DNA from: an uncultured Bacteroidia bacterium
GTDB lineage: Bacteria; Bacteroidota; Bacteroidia; Bacteroidales; UBA932
Reading direction: 5' to 3'
NCBI GenBank assembly: GCA_902798975.1
Contig: CADBYT010000001.1
Span: forward strand, 93,889 to 157,888
Length of the DNA: 64,000 bases
The position numbers and the translations under genes were made by a program. Positions 12,256 to 21,800 of the stretch are shown in pieces. The notes beneath the pieces are model-generated. The model saw only the letters and a list, made by a program, of their open reading frames with translations. It had not been told where the DNA came from and searched no databases. Numbering within the stretch: position 1 is the first letter of the stretch; each line of letters begins with the position of its first letter.

Positions 12256-13446
12256 CTATTCTGCGAGGACGGCGTCCGCAAGGGACTCCAGGGCCGGCAG
12301 GTCGGCGGGTTGCAGACGGCTGCGGATCGTGACCTTCTCCCCGACCAGTTCGACCTCCTTCATCGCGGAGAGCATCTCCGTCATCACGCGGCCGGCGGAC
12401 GGAGCCCAGCTGCCGTTCTCGATGACGGCGGCGCGGCGCTTCTGCCAGCCCTTGATCTGGAGATGCCAGAGGAAGTCGTGCATCGGCGGGAAGAGCCCGG
12501 CGTCATAGGAGGACGCCGCGACGACCAGCGTTCCGTAGCGGAAAGCGTCCTCTATGGCCTCGGCGAGGTCGTCGCGGGTCAGGTCGGAGGTCGCCACCTT
12601 CGGGCAGCCCTTGGCGCGGAGCAACTCCGCGAATTCCTCGGCCGCTTCGGCCGTGCCCCCGTGAATGGAGGCGTAGGCCACGAACACGCCCGGGGTCTCC
12701 ACACCGTAGCTGCTCCAGATGCCGTAGAGGCGCAGCGCCTCCGCGAGCGTGTCGCGCAGCATCGGTCCGTGCAGCGGGCAGACGGTCTGCACGCCCAGCG
12801 GGCCCGCTTTGGCGAGCACGCGCTGCACCTGCGGGCCGTATTTACCGCAGATATTGAAATAGTAGCGGCGCGCCTCGCAGGCCCAGTCGTAGTCCGGGGT
12901 GCACCAGAAGCCGCCGGTCTGCTCCAGGGCGCCGAATTTGCCGAACGCGTCGGCGCTGAAGAGCACTTTCTCCGTCTCCTCGAAGCTCATCATCACCTCC
13001 GGCCAGTGGACCATCGCGGCCGCAACGAAACGCAACGTGTGTGCACCCAGCGGGAGCGTGTCGCCCTCGTTCACGGCACGGGTGCGGCCTTCCAGCTGCG
13101 CGCCCGGGAAGAACTGCGGGAGCATCTTGAGCGCGATGGCGCTCGCAACCAGGGTCAAGCCCGGATACTTCTCCAACAGCGCCGCAGCACAGGCGGAGTG
13201 GTCCGGCTCCATGTGGTGGACAATCAGGTAGTCCGGGGTGCGGCCCTGCAGGGCTTCCTCCAGGTTCTTCATCCACGGGTCGGCCGTGCGGGCGTCGGAA
13301 GTGTCCAGGACGGCTACTTTCTCATCCAGGATGACGTAGGAATTATAGGACATTCCCTCGGGAACGAGGTACTGGCTTTCAAAAAGATCGAGGTCGTTGT
13401 CATCCACGCCGATATAGCGGATGGCGGGGCTGATGGCTTGTGTCAT
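12256..13446 (-). CDS. A-type flavoprotein (flavo-diiron protein, FprA family)
   Basis: A 396-residue cytosolic enzyme that reduces O2 or NO to harmless products, protecting an anaerobe. The N-terminal metallo-beta-lactamase-like domain keeps the diiron ligands: HMEPDH near residue 82, the His in MVHWPE, the Asp in SADAFGKFG and the His in CPLHGPM. The C-terminal flavodoxin domain (from about residue 255, VAYASIHGGTAEAAEEF) binds FMN. Its phosphate loop reads SIHGGTAEA, matching the family pattern. The start is the ATG at 13446; 69 bases separate it from the divergent Na/Pi gene. TACTTTTG (complement of 13473-13480) is a possible -7 element. Confidence 0.95.
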   Translation of the reverse strand: MTQAISPAIRYIGVDDNDLDLFESQYLVPEGMSYNSYVILDEKVAVLDTSDARTADPWMKNLEEALQGRTPDYLIVHHMEPDHSACAAALLEKYPGLTLVASAIALKMLPQFFPGAQLEGRTRAVNEGDTLPLGAHTLRFVAAAMVHWPEVMMSFEETEKVLFSADAFGKFGALEQTGGFWCTPDYDWACEARRYYFNICGKYGPQVQRVLAKAGPLGVQTVCPLHGPMLRDTLAEALRLYGIWSSYGVETPGVFVAYASIHGGTAEAAEEFAELLRAKGCPKVATSDLTRDDLAEAIEDAFRYGTLVVAASSYDAGLFPPMHDFLWHLQIKGWQKRRAAVIENGSWAPSAGRVMTEMLSAMKEVELVGEKVTIRSRLQPADLPALESLADAVLAE

Positions 13447-13515
13447 TGGCTTCAAATTATGGGTTATACCGACAAAAGTAATGATTTTATTCCGAAAATC
13501 ACTATTTTTACATTT

Positions 13516-15243
13516 ATGATACTTCTCGTGCTGAAACTCCTGGGGTCGCTGGCGATGTTCCTCTACGGAATGTCCCTGATGAGCGGCGGATTGCAGAAAA
13601 TGGCCGGAAACCGCATGCGCGTTTTCATGGCCAAGATGACATCCAACAATTTCAAATGCATCCTGACCGGCATCGTGGTCACCGCCATGGTGCAAAGTTC
13701 GACCGCAACGACCCTCATGATCGTGAGTTTCGTCAATGCGGGCCTGTTCGCCCTGGGCAGCGCCATCGCCGTCATCATGGGTGCCAACATCGGCACCACC
13801 GTCACGGCCTGGATCTTTGCCCTGAGCTTCGGAGAAGGCAGCTGGAGTATCGCCACCATCGCCATTCCGCTGATGTTCTTCGCCTTCGTGGCCAGAAGCA
13901 TCAAGAAATACACCAACCTTGGCGAGTTCCTGATGGGTTTCGCCTTCCTCTTCCTGGGTCTTTCCATCCTCAAGGAGACCTCCACGGTCCTGCTGGACAA
14001 CGAAGGCGTGCGCGTCTTCCTGGCCACCCTGTCGGGCCACGGCATCTGGAGTATCTTCCTGTTCATGCTGGCCGGCGCCGTCATCACCCTGATGCTCCAG
14101 AGCTCCGCCACCGCCACCGCCATCACGATGCTGCTCGTGGCGCAGGGCTATATCCCCTTCACGATGGCCACGGCCATGGTGCTCGGCAGCAACCTCGGTA
14201 CCACGGTCACCTCCAACATCGCCGCTTCCGTGGCCAACGTAAGCGCCAAGCGTACCGCACGCGCCCACTTCCTCTTCAACCTGTTCGGCGTCATCCTCGC
14301 GCTGGTGTTCTTCAACCCGTTCATCAACCTGGTCGGCCTCTCCGTGGAGGCGCTGGGCTTCCCGAATCCCATCAAGATTGACTTCGCGAGTGCGGACGAG
14401 TCCACCCGGGAGCACCTGGTCGCTTCGCTCCCCTATAGCGTGGCGGTACTCCACACGGTCTTCAACGTCATCACGACCCTCATCCTGGTCTCGTTCATCC
14501 CCCAGCTCGTGAAAATGGTGACGTGGATGGTTCCGTCCAAGAGCGAGGAGAAAGAGACCTACCGGCTCAAATACATCGGCGCCGGTAAGATCGCCACCGG
14601 CGACCTCGCCCTCAGCACGGCCAAGCTGGAAGTCGTCGAATTCGGCCGCCTGTGCCACCGGGACCTGAACTACATCCGCAAAGCCGTCAATGCCGACACC
14701 CTGGCGGAATTCGAGGAGGCGGACAAGAAGCTGGTGCACTACGAAGAGGTGACTGACAACATCGAACGGGAGATCGCGACCTACCTGCGCGATGTCAGCG
14801 GCAACGATCTCAGCACCAATGGCTTGGCACGCATCCGAGAGCTTTACCGCATCATCGGCGAGATGGAATCGCTGGGCGACAGCGGGGAGACCATAGGCAA
14901 AATCATCGCCCGGCTGTGGGGGCATGACTGTCATTTCACTGAGGACATGCTCCACCGCCTGAACAAGATGCTGGACCTGCTGGACGAGGCTTATGTGGCC
15001 ATGGACACCAACCTGTCCACCCCGGTGGTCGAACTCTATGACATCAGCAACGCGGAAACCGCCGAGAAGGCAGTCAACGAATATCGCGACCGTCTCCGCG
15101 ACGAGCACCTGTCCAACATCGAGAAATCCACCTACCCCTACGAGACCGGTTCCTTCTACATGGACCTGGTGAACTGCCTCGAGAAGATGGGAGACTTCAT
15201 CATCAACATTTCCCAGAGCGTCATCGGCGCGAAAACCGTCTAG
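13516..15243 (+). CDS. Na+/phosphate cotransporter family protein with PhoU-like domain
   Basis: A 575-residue inner-membrane protein of the NptA/PNaS family. The two inverted-repeat core motifs are clear: GIVVTAMVQSSTATTLM (about residue 55) and LQSSATATAITMLLVAQG (about residue 195), each a QSS signature. About eight to ten helices span the first ~340 residues. The C-terminal ~220 residues are helical and PhoU-like, suggesting regulation by phosphate status. The start at 13516 gives the usual N-terminus (ILLVLKLLGSLAMFLYGM); an in-frame ATG at 13458 would add 19 atypical residues. Confidence 0.92.
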   Translation: MILLVLKLLGSLAMFLYGMSLMSGGLQKMAGNRMRVFMAKMTSNNFKCILTGIVVTAMVQSSTATTLMIVSFVNAGLFALGSAIAVIMGANIGTTVTAWIFALSFGEGSWSIATIAIPLMFFAFVARSIKKYTNLGEFLMGFAFLFLGLSILKETSTVLLDNEGVRVFLATLSGHGIWSIFLFMLAGAVITLMLQSSATATAITMLLVAQGYIPFTMATAMVLGSNLGTTVTSNIAASVANVSAKRTARAHFLFNLFGVILALVFFNPFINLVGLSVEALGFPNPIKIDFASADESTREHLVASLPYSVAVLHTVFNVITTLILVSFIPQLVKMVTWMVPSKSEEKETYRLKYIGAGKIATGDLALSTAKLEVVEFGRLCHRDLNYIRKAVNADTLAEFEEADKKLVHYEEVTDNIEREIATYLRDVSGNDLSTNGLARIRELYRIIGEMESLGDSGETIGKIIARLWGHDCHFTEDMLHRLNKMLDLLDEAYVAMDTNLSTPVVELYDISNAETAEKAVNEYRDRLRDEHLSNIEKSTYPYETGSFYMDLVNCLEKMGDFIINISQSVIGAKTV

Positions 15244-15299
15244 GATTCCACATTCTTTTCTACTTTCCCGCAGGAGATGTCCCCAGAATCCACAGATTA

Positions 15300-15355
15300 C
15301 CCGCAAATATGGCCTTTTTTGCGGGAGAAGGTCCATTGTTGGGACCACCTCCCGC
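15300..15355. repeat. Two mutually exclusive hairpins between Na/Pi and REP-transposase genes
   Basis: CCCGCAAA (15300-15307) pairs with TTTGCGGG (15318-15325). The second hairpin reuses GCGGGA (15321-15326) with TCCCGC (15350-15355), plus an inner GGTCC/GGACC stem (15330-15334 with 15342-15346). The two cannot form at once. They could end transcription of the Na/Pi gene, or be REP-like palindromes of the adjacent transposase. Confidence 0.6.
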
Positions 15356-15364
15356 AGTACATGT

Positions 15365-16168
15365 TCAAACGGATTCCAGCAGGCGCGCCGCTTCAGTGTA
15401 CGTGAGTCCGCAGACACGTGCAATCTGATTGGCATCAGCACTAAAGCGAAAGCGGATCTGCCGGACGAATTCTACTTGCTCATCGGGCATTAGCTGGCTG
15501 AACGATTCCTTCTCAAAGAGGCTGCGGCACAAATCAGGCATCGACTGCAAGATGCTTTGGTCCCGGAAGGCAGGAAATCGGTCATCGGCAGTTTCAATCC
15601 GTTTTCTGGCCTTGGACGATCTGTTCAAGAAAAAATTAAAGCGTTTTGGCGTTCGGAAAAGCCTTTCTACTGATCTGACATCAACATATTCGTTGGGATA
15701 AATGTAACCGTCAACGGAAAACAACCAGTCTTTTGGGAGTTTATCACACTCGCTATGCATCAAGCGTTCCAGAGCCCGGGAAGAGAAATCCTTCAGGCAC
15801 TTTCCATTGCTTCTGGAAGGACTGAAAAAAGTATTTCCCGTCCCCCACGGATATTGGCTTGGATGCATACAGATATTGGCTGCGACACAGTTCATCTGTA
15901 CGTAAGCAATCGCCCTTTCGATCGCTTCGTCATCTCCCGGAATCAATTGTATATCCACTTCATTGCGACGAAGCAGTTCTTTAATACCATATTTCCTGCG
16001 ATAATAAATGGAATATCTTCGCTTGAATTGTGTGATAAAACCAATCACATAATTCATGGCAACTTTGAAGTCTTCTTCCTGCCGGAACCACAACCCATCC
16101 TCAAGGTGTTCCGTCGTGAGCAGATAGATTCTTTTTGCTGTAATTCTTTTATATTGTTCCATATTCAT
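15365..16168 (-). CDS. REP-associated (RAYT/Y1-type) transposase-like protein lacking the HUH motif
   Basis: A 267-residue protein. The N-terminus (KRITAKRIYLLTTEHLEDG), the middle (RRKYGIKELLRRNEVDIQ, then ERAIAYVQMNCVAANIC) and the C-terminus (RIRFRFSADANQIARVCG) match, from memory, a Bacteroidota family of REP-associated Y1 transposases. Members usually carry a 'LMSNHVHF'-like segment with the HUH metal ligands just after 'MNYV'. Here MNYV runs directly into IGFITQFKRRYS and no His-x-His occurs anywhere, so about 30-40 residues seem missing. The likely nucleophile Tyr in AYVQMN is kept. The protein is probably inactive as a nuclease, or repurposed. I chose the ATG at 16168; 16162 also fits. 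Confidence 0.7.
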   Translation of the reverse strand: MNMEQYKRITAKRIYLLTTEHLEDGLWFRQEEDFKVAMNYVIGFITQFKRRYSIYYRRKYGIKELLRRNEVDIQLIPGDDEAIERAIAYVQMNCVAANICMHPSQYPWGTGNTFFSPSRSNGKCLKDFSSRALERLMHSECDKLPKDWLFSVDGYIYPNEYVDVRSVERLFRTPKRFNFFLNRSSKARKRIETADDRFPAFRDQSILQSMPDLCRSLFEKESFSQLMPDEQVEFVRQIRFRFSADANQIARVCGLTYTEAARLLESV

Positions 16169-16190
16169 TGTATTTTTGTTTGAAAGAATC

Positions 16191-16754
16191 ATGGCTATGC
16201 TCCTGGAGAAGCATCCTTTTGAACCGTTCCTGCCGGAGAATGCGCACATCCTCTTTCTGGGCAGTTTTCCGCCCCAGCCGCACCGCTGGTGCATGCCGTT
16301 CTATTATCCGAACTGGATCAACGATTTCTGGCGAATCATGGGATTGATTCATTTCAACGACAAGGATCATTTCTGCATTCCGGGAGAAAAACGATTTGAC
16401 GAAACCGCCATCCGCTCCTTCTGCAGCGCCGCCGGACTGGCCTTCTATGATACCGCCTGCGAGGTGCGGAGGCTGAAAGACAACGCCTCCGACGCATTCC
16501 TGGAGATTGTCACCCCCACCGACATCCCTTCACTTCTGCAACGGATTCCCGTCTGCCAGACACTGGTCACAACCGGACAGAAGGCCACCGAGGTCATCGT
16601 CCAATCCTTCCATTGTGCCATTCCGCCTGTCGGAGGGGACATCAATCTGGCGGTCAACGGTCGGATCATCCGCTTCTACCGCATGCCCTCCACCTCCCGC
16701 GCCTATCCGCTTCCGCTGCAGCAAAAAGCGGAAGTGTACCGGAAACTCTTTTGA
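16191..16754 (+). CDS. Uracil-DNA glycosylase superfamily protein
   Basis: A 187-residue cytosolic protein probably acting in base-excision repair. The motif ILFLGSFPPQPHRW near residue 25 corresponds to the active-site loop of the UDG superfamily (MUG-like branch), and FYYPNWINDFWRIMG is typical of this group. The C-terminal MPSTSRAYPL fits the DNA-intercalation loop (usually a [NST]-[PS]-S pattern). The start at 16191 follows the divergent transposase by only 22 bases; an ATG six bases later is possible. The damaged base recognised is unknown. Confidence 0.8.
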   Translation: MAMLLEKHPFEPFLPENAHILFLGSFPPQPHRWCMPFYYPNWINDFWRIMGLIHFNDKDHFCIPGEKRFDETAIRSFCSAAGLAFYDTACEVRRLKDNASDAFLEIVTPTDIPSLLQRIPVCQTLVTTGQKATEVIVQSFHCAIPPVGGDINLAVNGRIIRFYRMPSTSRAYPLPLQQKAEVYRKLF

Positions 16755-16766
16755 ACAGGAGACGAT

Positions 16767-18023
16767 CTATAGCGTCAGGCTGTGATCGATGCAGGCGGGA
16801 TACTCCTCCGGATAGTGCGTGACCATCAGCAGGGTCTTGCCGGGGGCGCCGCAGAAGCGGTCCAGCCGGGCCTTGACCAGCAGACGCTGCGCCTCGTCGA
16901 GGCCGTGCAGCGGCTCGTCCAGCACGTAGAGCGGCGGATCCTTGACGAAGGCGCGTGCCAGCAGGCACAGGCGCTGCTCGCCGCTGGAAAGCTGAAGGAA
17001 GGGCCTCCCGGCCCATGACTCGATGCCGAATTCGGCCATCCACCGCCGCGCGCAGGCATATTGCTCTGGCGAGGGATGCCGGTAAAGCCCTTCGGTGTCG
17101 AAGAGCCCGCTGGTCACGATGTCCAGCGCAGGCGCGTCCACCTGGAAGGCCCGGTGGAGCTCCGGACTCACGAAGCCGATATTGCGCTTGATGTCCCAGA
17201 TGGTCTCCCCGCTTCCCCGCGGCCGGCCGAAGAGCTCGATGTCGCATGCATAGGCCATGGGGTTGTCCGCGCAGATCAGGCTCAAAAGCGTCGTCTTGCC
17301 ACTGCCGTTCGCGCCGGTCAGCGCCCAGTGCTCCCCCTGCCGCACCGTCCAGTCCAGCCGGTCCAGGATGACGCGCTCGCCATAACGGATCGTCACGCCA
17401 CGCATGCGGATGACGGCCGGAGGCAAGACGGCGTCCAGATATTCGCCCAGCGGCACCTTCCTCCCCGCCTGTCCGTCCGCGACGGGAATCACGTGGGTGA
17501 TAAAAGGCGGAATCTCTGCCGCGCGGGAAAGCACCAGCACCAGCGTCGTCGTGGCCGCCAGGGCGGCCAGCAAGCGCGTCAGGAGGGCGCGCGTACGCGG
17601 GTCGAGGCCGATGTAGGGGTTGTCTATCACCAGGATCTCCGGACCGCCCAGCAGGGCGCGTGTAAGCTGGAACTTGCGCAGCTCGCCCGAAGAGAGCGTC
17701 ACCAGCGGCTTGTCCAGCACCGGTTCCAGCCCAAAGAGGGCAATCAGTTCCTGCAGGCGCCGCGCAGCCGCCGGATCGGTGCTGGCAGCGGCTTCCTTGC
17801 GCAGCTGCTCCCCCGCCGAGGGCGGGTCTTCCTCCAGGGTGAAGAGATTCCAGCGCTGCTGCATGAAGAAACTGCGGTCGCCGTAGCTCCCGTAGGAATC
17901 GCGGAAAGTAATATACTTCGCACCGCTCCGGCCGGCGAAAGCGGCTGCCAGCCGGCTCTTCCCGGAACCGTTCGGGCCCACGAGGGCGACCTGCTCCCCT
18001 TTCCGGATATCCAGTGTCTCCAT
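16767..18023 (-). CDS. ABC protein with two ATPase domains (ModF/PhrA-like)
   Basis: A 418-residue protein with two tandem ABC ATPase domains and no membrane segment. The first has Walker A GPNGSGKS (about residue 17), signature LSSGE and Walker B ILVIDNP. The second has Walker A GANGSGKTT, signature LSSGE and Walker B LYVLDEP. This layout is that of ModF/PhrA, a poorly understood molybdate-related ATPase, rather than a typical transporter subunit; no permease is adjacent. The start shares one base with the stop of the TcdA gene (TGATG), so the two are coupled. The molybdate link is by family only. Confidence 0.85.
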   Translation of the reverse strand: METLDIRKGEQVALVGPNGSGKSRLAAAFAGRSGAKYITFRDSYGSYGDRSFFMQQRWNLFTLEEDPPSAGEQLRKEAAASTDPAAARRLQELIALFGLEPVLDKPLVTLSSGELRKFQLTRALLGGPEILVIDNPYIGLDPRTRALLTRLLAALAATTTLVLVLSRAAEIPPFITHVIPVADGQAGRKVPLGEYLDAVLPPAVIRMRGVTIRYGERVILDRLDWTVRQGEHWALTGANGSGKTTLLSLICADNPMAYACDIELFGRPRGSGETIWDIKRNIGFVSPELHRAFQVDAPALDIVTSGLFDTEGLYRHPSPEQYACARRWMAEFGIESWAGRPFLQLSSGEQRLCLLARAFVKDPPLYVLDEPLHGLDEAQRLLVKARLDRFCGAPGKTLLMVTHYPEEYPACIDHSLTL

Positions 18024-18769
18024 CAGCCGGCGATTTTATGATAGACGTCGTCGATGACCAGACCGGCCAGCGTCATGCCGAAGATGGCGGTGATGTGCGC
18101 CAGCGAACCGTTGATCTGCGCCTTGTTGAACAGATCCGTCTCCGCCTGCCCCACGCCGCCACGGTTGGGCAGCACCTCCTCGTCATAGACGCAGCGGAAC
18201 TTGTGGCCCGGCCAGGTGTGGTTCTGCTTGAACTTCTTGCGCAGGGCGGCGCCCAGCGGGCAGCCCCGGACATTCCAGAACTCGCCCACGCGCACCTGGG
18301 TGGGATCGACCTTCAGGGCGGCGCCCATGGCGCAGAAGAATACGGCAGGCGTGCGTGTGGCACGCAGGATCAGCTCGGCCTTGTCCTTGAGCGAATCGAT
18401 GGCGTCGATGATGTAGTCATATTCCTCCATCGCGAATTCCCCAGCCGTCTCGGCCGTGAAAACCTTCTGCAAAGCCGTGATGTCGGCATCCGGCGCGATC
18501 TCCAGCATGCGGTCGCGCAGCGCCGCTACCTTCACCTGCCCCACCGTGCGCGGCAGGGCCATCAGCTGGCGCCCGACGTTGCTCTCGCTGATCACGTCGG
18601 CGTCCACGAGCGTCAGGTGCCGCACGCCCGAGCGGACCAGCCCCTCGGCGCACCAGCTACCCACGCCGCCTACGCCGAAGAGCAGCACGCGCACCTGCCC
18701 CAGACGGGCAAGCACGTCCTCGCCCACCAGCAGCGACACACGGTCCAGGTATGCAGGTTTCTGATCCAT
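18023..18769 (-). CDS. tcdA: tRNA threonylcarbamoyladenosine dehydratase (TcdA/CsdL-like)
   Basis: A 248-residue E1-like enzyme of the ThiF/MoeB superfamily that cyclises t6A37 of tRNA to ct6A using ATP. The nucleotide-binding motif LLFGVGGVGSWCAEGL is at about residue 30, followed by LVDADVISESNVGRQ with the Arg/Asp residues of the adenylation site. DYIIDAIDSLKDKAELI and FCAMGAA are typical of TcdA. The Cys-x-x-Cys zinc site of ThiF/MoeB is absent, as expected for TcdA. The start is the ATG at 18769. It overlaps the ABC protein gene by one base. Confidence 0.9.
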   Translation of the reverse strand: MDQKPAYLDRVSLLVGEDVLARLGQVRVLLFGVGGVGSWCAEGLVRSGVRHLTLVDADVISESNVGRQLMALPRTVGQVKVAALRDRMLEIAPDADITALQKVFTAETAGEFAMEEYDYIIDAIDSLKDKAELILRATRTPAVFFCAMGAALKVDPTQVRVGEFWNVRGCPLGAALRKKFKQNHTWPGHKFRCVYDEEVLPNRGGVGQAETDLFNKAQINGSLAHITAIFGMTLAGLVIDDVYHKIAG

Positions 18770-18813
18770 ACCGATGGACAAAGATAGGTTTTTTTGCCCA
18801 ATCGGCGAATACC

Positions 18814-21800
18814 TCAGAACGATCCGCTGCCGGGAACGAATACGCCCCGCTTGGTCAGGATCATAGCACTCAAGCTCGTTTCCTTCGCATACTCCAGGCC
18901 CGGGAACGAGATATCCACCGTCCCACCATAGAGTTGCAGCGAGGAACTGAGGTACGCCTGCAGGGCGGCATCGCTCCACGCCGTGGCTTCACCGTAATTC
19001 GGCACGTAGCGGACATCCAGGTTGGATGCCGGGATCGAAACGTTCGTATCGTTCACGTAATACTGCTGGATGCCCGACCTTTTCTGGTACATGCAGGAAC
19101 CGTACGAGTCCGGCTTCGCCATGCCTGTTATCTCGCTCATTCCCAGCACCTTCCGCATCCAGGCACGCTGACTTGCGGTCACACGGGGCCCCATCTGCTC
19201 CAGGTATTTCGCCCCTTTGTTCGGGACAAAGTAAAGCGTGGCATACCGTTTCGCCGATGCGCCGATAAATGAGCAATACCCTACCAGATGCTTGAGCACG
19301 AAGGACAGCGACGCCGAGAATTCCCGGCCATCCCACTTGTTCCGGTAGTTTCCGGTAATCACCTGCTCGCCGTACGGCACCACCAGTCCACCGGGAACGG
19401 GTTCGGAGCCAACCGACATTGTCTGGTGATCCTCGTAGTACATCCAGTGGATCTCGCCGCCCGAGCCCGTGTCATACTTGCTCACTTCATACTCGATTAC
19501 CGGCTGCACCACCGTGGAAGACTGGGCACAGGCATAGTTGCTGGCCATTCCGCTCCGGTCCCAGTTGATGGATTCCATATCCCCGTTCGTGAACAGGTAA
19601 TTCATCTTGACCCCGAAGCGGCGGAACATATCATTGCTGTCGTCCGGCTGGAAGAGGTAATCCACCGTGACGGAATTCACGCCGCCGTCCTGGCTGACGC
19701 TGTTGTTTCCGGTTTTGTAATACGCAAAGCTGACGATGGAAAGCCTGGAGACATACAGGTTGAACTGCCCCGAACCGGGATAGAGATCCGTCAGCGACGG
19801 GTTTTCCAAACTGAAACATCCGGATGAGGTCGTCCGTGCCGTGCTGGCCGCATAGTTCAGGTCTTCCATCTTCCTTTCGCCGGACTGCGTCTTGCTGACA
19901 TACGCCCGGCCGGCAAAATCCATCGTAAAACAATCCCCGAAACCAGTCGCAAGTTCCCCGGAAAGCGGTTTGAAGGAGAGTTTCAGCAGGGATGCCAGCA
20001 GGGTGGGATCAAAGTCCGTCTCCGTCAGGCGGGTCGTGCCCGAATAATCGAAATAGCCGTAGTCGGTGGCCACCTCACTGCCGTCGATCGGCAGGTACAA
20101 GTTCATGGAGTTTGGCGCCGTCAGCCTCGGTTCGCTGATCCGTAGCGGCACCTCCACGGAATCGTTCAGCCAATCTTCCGAAAAGAAGATGATTTTCCCG
20201 TCTTTCGAGGCCCAGCCGCTACGGTTCTGACCGGCATTGTAGCCGGACTGGAATCGGTTCGGGTAGAAGGCGTAGATATCCAGCGGCCCGGTATAGGTCT
20301 GCGTGTCATACGCGTGATTGCCCACATCCAGGACGACCTGCCCGGAAGCATCTACGGCGCAGGAAGGGAAACTCCCACTCAAGCCGGGCTTCCACTGCAC
20401 GTTCGCGTTCTTCTGAGCCGAAGGAGCCGGTCCGCATTTCTCCTGAACGGCGGCGTATTTGACCGCCGTTCCGGCAAATCCCGACACGCTTACCGTGCGC
20501 TTCTGCCCCAGGTAGAACCCGTCCGTCAGGGATTTCCCGTCCGCCACCGTCGCGCCCAGATTGTCGTACAGGCCGATTTTGAAGCGTGTCGTGATGCTGC
20601 CGCCAGGCAGCAGGGTCAGGGCGAACTCCCGGGGCGCGTCCCCCATGCGGGCATTGAACAGCCCTTCGTCCGTCACCGCCAGCTGCAGGCGACCGGCGGT
20701 CTTGTCCCAGGACGCCGAGATGCCGTGCGCGGCCAGCCAGTCGGCATCCGCCGTCCCGGCTCGCATCAAATCGCCGTACCAGGCGCAGTCCGACAGGTCC
20801 GCCGGAATATAGTCCGGCGTCGCGCTGACCTCCTTGCCAAGCAGCAGGTTGGTCGAGCCCATGTTCCCCTGCGGGTTCATGTAGACGTAGATGGCGCCGG
20901 GGCGGTTTTTGCGCACCGCCACCAGCCGGTTGCCGTTCACGGATCCGATGTCCGTCGTGAACGACGCGTCCGCGGTCAGGCGAAACATGCGCCCGTCCGA
21001 CCAATTGTCCCGTTCCACCTTCCAGTCCGGGTCGAAGATGCTTCCCACACGGAAAGTCAGGGAGACAGCGTATTCCCGGCCCCGTTCCAGGTCGAAATTC
21101 GAGCAATTGTCGTTCCCCACGTAGAAGCGGTAGGTCACGTCTCCCCCATAGCCGCCGGCTGCCGGATTCAGGCGTCCTGCAAACTCGACATAGGTCAAAT
21201 ACGGCACCACCGCAGAGAGGTTTTCGGCCAGCAGGCGGTCGCGGGTCTTCTGCCGGCTGTCCGTATTGCCGGGCAGCAGGGTTCCCTGCATATTCTCGGG
21301 CACGTAGAAACTGAAACTCGTGACGGAAGCGTTCGTGGAGCTCATGTCCGGATCATAGTCGCTCTGCGCCAGCACGTCGGCGGCCTCCAGCGCCTTCTGG
21401 GGCGTATCGGAAAAGGGCTGCAGACGTGCGTTCGCCTGGCGGAGGTAGAGCCGGGAATTGACGAAGAATTCCGGGTTGGCGCCGTTGCCGTCGAAGGCAG
21501 AATGGTCGATGCGGACCGACACCTTGCTGAAAAGGCGGCGGCAGCGGTCGGAATCCGGGACGCCCAGTCCGGCGCTGATGCGGCTGACCGTGTTCACATT
21601 CTTCCGGATCAAGGCATACGGAATCCCGCAGGCAGCCACGTCCGCGAAGCTCTCCCGACGGAATTCCCCGTTCAGGTCACCCCCGTCCAGGCGGTAGACC
21701 ATCGCCTCCAGGTTGTTTTCCGTCACCGGGAATGATGCCCCCAGCGCCGTCATCAGGTTCACCGCCACCCCGTCCGACTTGCGGACGGCGTTCAGGTTGC

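Noticed and set aside
12310-13515. Long plus-strand open frame fused ahead of the Na/Pi transporter
   Set aside because: It is antisense to the complete flavo-diiron gene with all metal ligands; the family N-terminus of the transporter begins at 13516.
13447-15441. Minus-strand extension upstream of the flavoprotein start
   Set aside because: It is antisense to the transporter gene and reads Asp/Glu/His-rich, not like a protein; the flavoprotein is complete from 13446.
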